A stretch of DNA of 64,000 nt from Bacteroidales bacterium UBA2287 (lineage in GTDB: Bacteria > Bacteroidota > Bacteroidia > Bacteroidales > Tenuifilaceae): NCBI GenBank assembly GCA_002345675.1, contig DDWL01000016.1, forward strand, positions 22,415-86,414. The letters run 5' to 3'. The position numbers and the translations under genes were made by a program. Below the pieces are notes generated by a model. It did no database searches and had not been told where the DNA came from. It worked only from the letters and a program-made list of their open reading frames with translations. How positions within the stretch are numbered: position 1 is the first letter of the stretch; every line of letters starts with the position of its first letter. Shown one piece after another: positions 50,543-59,400 of this stretch.

Positions 50543-51808
50543 TTATATTGTAGTTAGGTGAGAGTTAATTTTAATATCCTTTATGCGCAAATCGTAATAA
50601 TAATAAATATAGTATAATTCATTCCTCAACCAATAAAAAAAATCACTATCGTAATAGTAACTGTTTTCAGTTGTAAATACACGGTTTATAGTTGTATTAT
50701 CGCTTAAAATTATATTTACAATGCTTTGGCCACTAATGTTTTGGTAAGTTGAATTTGAAACTAATACATCAATGGCTAAAGCATTTGATAAGCTAATCAT
50801 ATATATCTCATCATAGGGATAGAACTCCAACGAAATTGTATGTTTAAATGTCTTTAGCTTTTCACCATTATTTACATTTATGGTATGCAAAGTATTTATA
50901 TAATAGGCTATTGAGTCTTTATTAATTAATATTCCTTCCGTTTGATCCTTAACTAATGCTCCAATATAAAAATCGGAAGGTGCCGACAATTTGTACGATG
51001 GCTCATCGCCATGTGATTCAATTAACGTAATCATTTCACGATGGAAAGCTGGCATCCCATTCGTTTGTTGACCCATAAAAGAATGGCCAAAAGCATATAG
51101 GTTGTTTCCTTCGATGTAGCTTATTGTGCCAACTGCACCATAATTAACTATGTCGCCTTTTACCATGCTTACGTCAATGCTCATTCCTGCAATCAGGTGA
51201 GCTGGTTCTTGGTCGTCGCTTTTACCAGATTTTAATGAATTCGATTTTGAGGGTTCACACTTTATTGCAAAATCTGTATTTGCATAGGAGGGCAAGTTAA
51301 TCGAATTGCTTGTAAAATAAACATATGGTTCAATTCTTTCGTATATTGAATTTGTGTTTTGTTTTACGCTTTTTTTGCCGCTTTCTATTGACATTATGTC
51401 TTCAATGGCTCTTGCTATAAACTGTGTATTGCTACCCGAAAATCCATAACACAATGCACCTACAATTTTTCCGTCCTTGGTAACAATTGGAGATCCTGAA
51501 TCGCCCTGTCCTATACTTAAATTATTAAGTGTTTTACAAACAATTAAATTCTCGCCCATTTCTTCCAATGTTCCTTCATATTTAATAGCGTGAGATTCGA
51601 CCTGAAATCCAGTACGGTTAATTCGAATATACATTTCAGTTCCTTTACTAATATTTTTTAACTCGCTAAAAGTTAAAATTCCCGTTGGATTACTTGTAAC
51701 AATAGTTCCTTCTGATTCAACATTACTAACTGTGTAATAATTCTTTTCAGTACAACTGTTTAATAGCATAAAGGCTCCTGCAAATAAAAATAAAAGTGCT
51801 TTTTTCAT
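50543..51808 (-). CDS. S55/SpoIVB-like serine peptidase lipoprotein
   Basis: 421 residues. Lipobox LLNSC with Cys19. Residues about 60-130 match the SpoIVB/S55 peptidase core: SIGQGDSGSPIVTKDGKIVGALCYGF, with Ser104 as likely nucleophile. A second conserved segment is about 205-250: HLIAGMSIDVSMVKGDIVNYGAVGTISYIEGNNLYAFGHSFMG (the GD...GTV..I.G..-YAFGH pattern). SpoIVB in Bacillus cleaves a sporulation checkpoint protein, but the domain also exists in non-sporulating bacteria, where its role is unclear. This protein is probably on the outside of the inner or outer membrane. It is monocistronic. Confidence 0.8.
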   Translation of the reverse strand: MKKALLFLFAGAFMLLNSCTEKNYYTVSNVESEGTIVTSNPTGILTFSELKNISKGTEMYIRINRTGFQVESHAIKYEGTLEEMGENLIVCKTLNNLSIGQGDSGSPIVTKDGKIVGALCYGFSGSNTQFIARAIEDIMSIESGKKSVKQNTNSIYERIEPYVYFTSNSINLPSYANTDFAIKCEPSKSNSLKSGKSDDQEPAHLIAGMSIDVSMVKGDIVNYGAVGTISYIEGNNLYAFGHSFMGQQTNGMPAFHREMITLIESHGDEPSYKLSAPSDFYIGALVKDQTEGILINKDSIAYYINTLHTINVNNGEKLKTFKHTISLEFYPYDEIYMISLSNALAIDVLVSNSTYQNISGQSIVNIILSDNTTINRVFTTENSYYYDSDFFYWLRNELYYIYYYYDLRIKDIKINSHLTTI

Positions 51809-52108
51809 TTTTTAAAGTATTTAGGTTGGTCTATTTTTTTTTGAATGTGCAAAAGTAAATGAATCTTTTAATTATCAATTCATTAAATTGATAATTATCA
51901 TGTGTTAAAGAACAGTATAATTGGATAAAATCATAATAAAAATCAATGCTCCTTGAATACTGTGAGACCACTTGGTTTGGTTCCCCATAAATGCTAATAA
52001 CATGAATACCGAACTACTTAAACCCACATTTCACAATCAATTTTTTACAGTTATTTATTGTAAACTAAAAATGTAAAATGTAAAGCGGAAACTGGCCTGA
52101 GGACAAAG
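51809..52108. other. Intergenic, nothing recognised
   Basis: AT-rich, about 300 bp, upstream of the S55-like gene. No clear -7 box, gene or repeat was seen. Confidence 0.4.
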
Positions 52109-52166
52109 AAAAAACGACATAGCTAGACCTATCTTTAGGATAGGCAGGGGCTATGCCGAACGTGGG
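52109..52166. repeat. Dispersed repeat with GGCAGGGGCTATGCC core, copy 2 (most complete)
   Basis: The left half has the hairpin CCTATC-TTTAG-GATAGG, and the right half the GGCAGGGGCTATGCC core. It matches copies at 50334-50387 and 53420-53452. Confidence 0.65.
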
Positions 52167-52206
52167 TAGAACAGTAGAATAACTGAACAGTTGAACAGTA
52201 GAATTG
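52167..52206 (+). repeat. Short-period array 4 (small)
   Basis: Five to six GAAC/TGAA-type 8-bp units (GAACAGTA, TGAACAGT) of the same family as the arrays at 45225-45490 and 48833-49045. Confidence 0.6.
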
Positions 52207-52238
52207 CGAATAGATGTAGAAACTTTAACGATTCGACC

Positions 52239-52480
52239 CCCGTTCGGCTGAGCCCCGATTGCTATCGGGGGTGCCTCAGTCGAATATATCTTGGCAGGCT
52301 TTTGCCTGATTTGCGAAGTTAATCTTTTGCATTTGCAGGCACAGCCTGCTGGTGATAGTCCGACGGCGGCAAAGCCGACCGCCGAACGTTGTTTCAATCG
52401 GACAGCCTCGGGGTAACGGGGTATCGCCAAACCCGATTAGCTGGCTAATCGGGGAGCCACCCAGCGCGAAATACACCCCT
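52239..52480. repeat. REP-like hairpin cluster (copy A)
   Basis: The first 52 bases recur at 63949-64000 with one difference (52272 versus 63982). It starts with a nested hairpin: TTCGGCTGAG with CTCAGTCGAA outside, CCCCGAT-TGCT-ATCGGGG inside. More hairpins follow: GCAGGC/GCCTGC (52335-52349), a GGCGG/CCGCC structure near 52365-52383, and CCCGATTAGC/GCTAATCGGG (52432-52453). Apparent reading frames across it are artefacts of GC-rich repeats. Confidence 0.7.
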
Positions 52481-52481
52481 T

Positions 52482-53420
52482 GTTATGTGCTGGGTTTATT
52501 TTTCGAAATACAAAATTTGTCTTTCAAAAATTCGAGTTGCAATATTATGTTTAAATTCAATTTTTTTGACCCAATTTTCTTTCTTATCATATTCATATTC
52601 AGAACTATTACTTTCAATCAATTCATCATTTGAATTATAAATTCTGACTTCCTTTAAATACCCCATATTATTATATTCATAAATAGTTTTGGTTTCTAAT
52701 AGATTATCTGAATTATATGTAAGTTTTTCAGACTGTTTTCCATTATTGTTATATTTATATTTAGTTATAGAATGATTTTTCGGGGCAATAAAACTATTGA
52801 CATCAATTAAGTTATTGTTTTCATCATAGATTGAGATTGATTTTCTTAATAAACTATCAGTAGAGTTATAAGTGAAGGATTCAATTAGGTTCCCTTTACT
52901 ATCATACTTGTTAAAATACTTATGAGTGATACTATCTTTTCCATTGCAACGAATGGATTCTATTAGATTACCTTTTCTGTCAAAACGACTTTCATATCTT
53001 CGAACCAAAGTGCTGTCCGACTTTGTATAAGAGTAGTCATTTCTTATAGTCATATTCCCTTTTTTATCAAATCTCGGTAATTCAGACCAACTTTTATTTC
53101 CTTCAGTAGTAAAACTTCTATATTCAATTCAATCCAATCACCATTTCTGTTATACTTAATTAAAACATTCCCATAATTATTATCAATCATTTGACTTTTA
53201 GAAATAATTCCGCAAGAATCTATGGCTTTGTATTGAAAAGTCCTTAAAATATTTACTTTACCTTTTAATCCGTCAGTATCCCAAGATGGTTTCTTTCCTG
53301 AATGATTTTTTTGGCATCCAAAACTGAATGTAATAATAAATATTCCGATTAGTATAATTATTTTTTTCATATTTTCCTTTCACTACAATGTTGCAACCTA
53401 TTCATAACCTTGCACATAAC
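52482..53420 (-). mobile_element. Candidate 939-bp single-gene cassette with 9-bp terminal inverted repeats
   Basis: The ends are GTTATGTGC (52482-52490) and GCACATAAC (53412-53420). Between them lies one AT-rich gene (52496-53370). The right end abuts a 5'-truncated copy of the GGCAGGGGC repeat; the left end abuts the hairpin cluster. No transposase or recombinase is inside. Mobility is inferred from boundaries only. Confidence 0.4.
52496..53370 (-). pseudogene. Frameshifted lipoprotein with YD/RHS-like repeats
   Basis: The upstream part (53370 to about 53130) encodes a lipoprotein start (LIGIFIITFSFGC, Cys19) and ends in DNNYGNVLIKYNRNGDWIEL. The downstream part in a second frame continues with EYRSFTTEGNKSWSELPRF and, from the downstream Met, RNDYSYTKSDSTLVRRYESRF. 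Several Y-D-x-x-G-N-L-I-E-type repeats then follow (FDRKGNLIESI, YDSKGNLIESF, YDENNNLIDVN). The two frames join at about 53125-53131, in the repeated AATTC motif, so one missing base restores a single ~290-residue protein. Broken protein or sequencing error; the function is unknown (wall- or surface-associated repeats). Confidence 0.7.
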
Positions 53421-53452
53421 TTTAGGATAGGCAGGGGCTATGCCGAACATAG
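53420..53452. repeat. Dispersed repeat with GGCAGGGGCTATGCC core, copy 3 (left part missing)
   Basis: Begins at TTTAGGATAGG, exactly where the hairpin of copy 2 has its loop, directly after the candidate cassette end. It then matches GGCAGGGGCTATGCCGAAC. Confidence 0.6.
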
Positions 53453-53455
53453 AAG

Positions 53456-56400
53456 TTAGTTTACAACTAACTTAATGGTGCGAGTCGATGTTTCGGCGGT
53501 TAGCACTATCATGTAAACACCTTTAGTAAATGCAGCAACTGGAATAGTAATTCTATAGCTGTTTCCATTTAAAACGCTAAGTGCTTTTACTTTTTGGCCA
53601 AAGGCATTATGAACTGAAATGCTCAAATTGGCAATGCGGCTAAGTTCGACCGACAAAAGGGTACTATTTACGGCTGGATTTGGAGCAACCGATACACTTA
53701 CGAAAATATCGTTTAATCCCTCCTTCGGCAACAAAGGTGCTGCTTGCTGTGGAAGAACACTAATGCTCTTTTGCTGGTATGCGCTACACTCGCCCACGTA
53801 GGTTACAATTCCAATGGAATAGTTTCCTACCTGTTTGGGTTTAAGCAAATACTCGTAGAGATAGCTCTCAACTATTTCGAATTCGTTGGGAATAACCCAG
53901 TAAAGCGAATCGGGTATTGGCCACGAAATGTCGATTGCCACAATGGTATCGCCAACATAAGCTTCGCTGGGAATAATAAACGTTGCATCGACCTCGTAGT
54001 TGTGCTTTGTAACCTTCACTGTATCGTTGGCAAAACACCCGGCAGGGTTTGTAATTTGTAAGGTGTACGTGCCCGTTTCGGAAACTTCAATCTGTTTTTC
54101 GATGCTAAAGGAAATGTCGTTTAAAAACCACCAAAACTGGCTCCCATCATTACCTGCATCAAATTGACTTGTTTGTCCGGCACAAAGGGTAACAGCCTCG
54201 GGAAGGTTAACAACTATTGGTGCAGGATTTCTGAGTACGAAACTCGCCTGTTTCGTGCAGTTATTATTATCGGTAAGGGTTACTGTATAGCTGCCGGCAC
54301 TAAGGGCGCTTATTGTTGAGCCACTTTGAAGGTTGCTCCAGCTGTAACCATGCGGCAATGTACCACCCTCGGACGAAATTCTTATTTTTCCATTGGAATA
54401 ATTATGGCATTGAGGACTCTTTAGTTCATCTGCTTTAATGGATAAATCCTGAGGGGCAACAACCGCAACGGTTACCGTGTCGAAACAGCCAAAGTAATCG
54501 ACCACCATAAGTTTGTAAATTCCACCAGAAATATTATCAACTTTTTCATTCTGAAAAGGCAGACCATTGGCTTCGTAGACAAATGGTGCCGAACCATTAA
54601 CGGTTGAAAGCTGAATGCTCCCATTGGACGAGTAGCTACAAAGTGGCGATACTATATCGCCAACCACAAGCGTAGGACCTGCAATTTCGGGAACTTCACC
54701 GTAAATTTGGTTGCTAATACAGTTCTTTTTGTCAACTACGGTTGCACTATAATTTCCTGAAGGAATACTATTTAACGTAAGTGAACTTACACTTTCAAAT
54801 CCAGTCCAATTTGCACGGTACAATCCATTTCCACCTTGAGCGGTAAGCAGAATTTCGCCATCGGACGATCCGCAATGGGCAGGAAGAATAGTATCTACCG
54901 ATGCCTGAAGCAACTCGGGTTGAGGTACAAACAAATTCAACATATCGTTACAGCCATTTCGGTCGACAACAGAAAAAATATAATTTGCACTCGATAAGTT
55001 AGGAAAGTTGCCATGGCCATTGCTTACTGTATCTCCCACATTTGAGTACTGAAAAGGTGGAATTCCACCACTGGCTCTAACCCTAATTTCACCATTGCTC
55101 TTGCCGAAGCAAAGAACAGATTGTATTGAAATCTTTTGTAAATCGAGAATTTGAGGCTGATTAACTTCAACTGAATCTTGAACAGTACACCCTAGCATAT
55201 CGGTAACTTCAACCGAATAGCTACCAGCAAAAAGATGAACAAAATTGGGGTTATTTTGTAACAATTGGCCACTTATTTGGTAATTGTAACTATTCCACCC
55301 ACCCGAAGCAGTAATAGTTAACGAACCATTGTTACTTCCAAAGCATTTAGGTTGAGAAATATCGATTTTTTTAATTTTCAAAAGTGAATCTGGTTGGCTA
55401 ACTTCAAAATTACCCGCCAAAGTACTGTCGGAATTACCAAAACCACAGCCGTTCGAATCGTAAACATTTAATGCATAACTTCTACTTGGTAACCCATTAG
55501 CAACAAATCCGACATTAACATTGCCAACCTCCCAACCTCCACTATAGGGTTCAGACCCGCCCGCAACAGTTGCAGTTAGAATACCGCTGTTTTCGCCAAA
55601 ACAAATAACTGGCTCAGCAACTACGTTAACCGAAATGGGTGGTGGTGCATTGAGTGTAAATGGTTGGAAAGTCATACAATTATTCGAGTCGACAACCAGA
55701 GCGGTATCTATTCCCCCTATTACATTTGAGTAAGTTAAACTATCAGGATTCCAAGTACCATTTCCACTCCAAGTTACAGTGAAAGGGGCAGCTTCGCCAA
55801 TAATTTTAAACTTAATTTCTCCATCGTTACGGTACGAACAGGTTGGATTTTTAAGAAAAATACTATCAATTACAGGCCCGTCAATATTCGAAAGGGTTTC
55901 GCTAAACGATACATTACAATAAGCAGTGTCGGTTAGAGTAAAACCGTAAATTCCTGCTGGTAAACTGTCGATCGAAAAACTGGTATTGGTAACAAAGTCG
56001 TCCCAATCAATTGAAATGGGGCCAGTGCCACCCGAAGGATTATTAATTGTAATTGCCCCGTTGGCATTTCCGCAGGTTGGTCTTATAATATCGGCCGATG
56101 CGTAGGTAATGGCAGTGGGCTGAGTAATAGTGTCCGATAAAGATGCAACGCACCCCTTTGAGTCGTTAACTAAAATTGTATAACCACCAGCTGTTAAGTC
56201 AGTAAATTCGCCTGTTGTGTTATTTGTAATTATATCGTTGATTTTATATTCGTACCCAGCGTTACCACCAACTGCTTCAACCTTAATTAATCCTGTACTA
56301 TCGCCATTGCAAGTAATATGTTGTATTTGTTTTAGCATAAGTTGAAGGGAATCGGGCTGATTCAGTATAACCGTTGTGTCGATTTTGCAGTTTAGCAAGT

Positions 56401-59400
56401 CGGAAATGAAAATTTTATAACCTAATGTATTGGCCAATAAACCAATAAATTTACCCTCGCTGTTCGAAATACCATCCAAAGTGTATGTAAACTCTCCCCA
56501 GCCACCAGTTGCAGCTATATAAATTTCTCCATTCGATTCGCCAAAGCAATTTGGTTGGGTCAACCCAATGGTGTCTATGGCCAAATAGTTTGCTGGTTCG
56601 GGAATTTGAATTGGGAATTGCTCGGCAATATTACACCCGTTACCATCCCAAACATTAACAAGATAATTGTCGGCAGAAACCTTGGAAATGGAATTTATAT
56701 TCGATACAATTTCGTTATTGCTATTGTACCAAGTGAATGAGTAACCTCCTACTCCACCTTCGCCCAAAACTACGGCATAGCCTGTGTTCCCACCCTTACA
56801 GGCAACAGCAATTATTGTATCAACTTTTAGTGTAACTGGCTCGGGTTGTTCTAATGTTAGTTGCGAATCGATAGTACACCCATACTTATCGGTTACGCTT
56901 AGCTGAAAGGTATCGGCTACTAACCCATTAAATATTCCACTTGTATTTTGCCAACTGGTTTCGGCATCGAATTCTAATTTGTAAATGTAAGGCGAAATGC
57001 CATTAATTACCTTAACCTCAATTTTTCCATCATTACCACCATGGCATCGCGGTTCGGTGTAAATTACACTGTCAATTTTAAGCGCAATAGGCTCAACAAG
57101 AACTGTAGAATCGTTGTACAAGCAACCTTTCCGGTCGGTTAGCGACAGCACGTACTTTCCCTGCGAAAGATTGGTGTACACAAGCGTGTCGCCACTGTTG
57201 GCAATGCCCGCATTTGCTCCATTTAAAAGTGTGCTGTACGGCGTATTTCCGCCATTAATCGAGTACCAAAGCGAGTCGGTGCCTCCATTGCATTTTATAT
57301 TGTAACCATCGTAGCTGTTGGTAAAAAACTCGATGCTAAACTCGTTGGGCTGAGGAACGAAGATTGAATCGCTTACGGTACAGCCCTCTTTGTCAACAAC
57401 CGAGTAGCGGTACATTTTCGATGTTAAATTGTGAACGGTGCTATCGGGTAAAACCTCGGTGCCATTGTTAAACAACCAAGTATACCCGCCATTTCCGCCC
57501 ATGGCGGTAAGGGAAACCGAGCCATTGGCGCCACCGTAGCAGCTTACCGAATCGACAACGATGCTGTCAATGGCCAGAACATCGGGCTGGGTAACTTCAA
57601 TAGTTTGGGAAATTTCACACCCCATTAGGTCTTTTAGAAAAATATTGTAGGTACTATCGACTAGGCCAGTAAAAATATGTAATGTGTCATCGGCAATCCA
57701 GTTTACACCATCGATAGAATAATTGTAACTGCCCCATCCACCACTTGCGTTGGCTGTAATTATACCTGATGCGGTTTCGTAGCAAACGACAGGGGTTTGC
57801 GAAAGCAAAATGCCTATTGGCTCTTGGGGATTCGAAATGGTTACTTCGGTTACAGCTGGTGGATAAACATCACAGCCATTTTTATCGGAAAGATCAATAT
57901 GGAAACTTCCAGGCGAAAGGCTATCGAATTCAAAACTACTTTGAGTAGTAAGTATAACCGAATCGACCTTAATTTCACTATTGAAAAGAACTATTTTGTA
58001 TGGCTGCGTTCCTCCCGAAACGTTAACTGTTACGCTGCCATTATTGCTCCCAGAGCACGAAATGTTTTTCGAAGAGATGGTATAGGTTAGCTGAGATGGT
58101 TGGGTTAATGTTACTATACTTTCAACAGAGCAAGAATCGGCATATAAAAATTCAGCACTATAATTACCTGCTATAAGGTTGATAAACGTAATTGAATCGC
58201 TGGTTGTACTATCTGTTCTTACTAAGGTCTCATCTAAATATAGGTTGAATACTTTTTCTAACCCGTTCCTGCCTATTGCTTTTACAGTAATATCGCCATC
58301 ATTTTTGTTGTAACAAGTTGGTTTCGAGAAGGTTGTAGCAATTCCCATCTCATCGGGATTAACAAGTTCAACTAGCACAATATTATCTTCAGAAGGAATT
58401 CTGCATCCAATTGAATCGGTCATATAAAAAAGCCACCAACCTTCCCTTAAGCCCAAAACATCATGGCTTCCAGCAGTTGTTAATTCATTGATTTGCTCAG
58501 TACAATCCTCACAAGTTTTGTAGTGCAAGTTATAGGGCAAAACTCCACCAGAAACTTCAAAAGTTACTTTACCATCCTCAATATTTGGGCATGAGGCAAA
58601 AGTTGAATCAGTTAGTTTAAGTTTTAGTGGTTCGGGTTCGTTAATAACCCTTTTAACATTAACCATGCAGCCGTTTTTATCGGTTGCCGAAATTTTATAA
58701 ATGGTATTAGCAATTACATCTTCAAACGAAATCAAATTACCAGAACTGCTTACTGTTGGTAATGTATTAACTTTGTATGTATATAAATAATTACCTCCAT
58801 CGAATGGGATTCCTCCCGAAAAAATTACCGAAAAGTTAACTGTTCCTCCAGCGCAAGCAATATCGTAACCAGCATTTTGGCTCAAATCCTCAAAAGTAAT
58901 TTGTAACTGTTCAGGTTGGGTAATTGCAAAATTTACACTGCTGCTGCAAAGCGTGCCCTCAGTAACGGCTAGGTTATAGGACCCTTCGGGCAAATTACCT
59001 ATGCTGTACACGCCATTGCTTAATGTAAAGCATTTCGTACCCTTGTCCGCTGGTTCTTCACCTTTATTGCATACATTAACTGCTTCATTATTTAATTTTA
59101 TAGTGTATTGCCCTGTAGGTATTTGCTCAAATATTTTAAAACTAATTGAGCCAAAACCTCCATAGCAGCTGGGGTTTACTTGTGCAAAGTTTGTTATACT
59201 TATTTGAGGAATTGAATCGATGGTTACCGAAGTGTCGCTTGAAGTACACCCAAAACTATTTATGCCTCGAAACCAATACGTACCGGGATTGTAATAACCA
59301 AATGCTGTTGTTGGTCGCCAAGTACCATTCAACTGTTTTTGGTAGCTAGTAGTTCCATTAAGTTGAATACTACCCATAGCCTGGCTGCAGGTGGGCTGGG

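Noticed and set aside
52065..52476. Minus-strand reading frames over the hairpin cluster
   Set aside because: GC-rich repeated hairpins create open frames; composition is unlike the genes of this genome.
52482..53420. Integron attC-bounded cassette
   Set aside because: No clear R'/R'' core (GTTRRRY) or integrase was found; only a shared 9-bp inverted repeat is visible, so it is reported as a cassette-like element.
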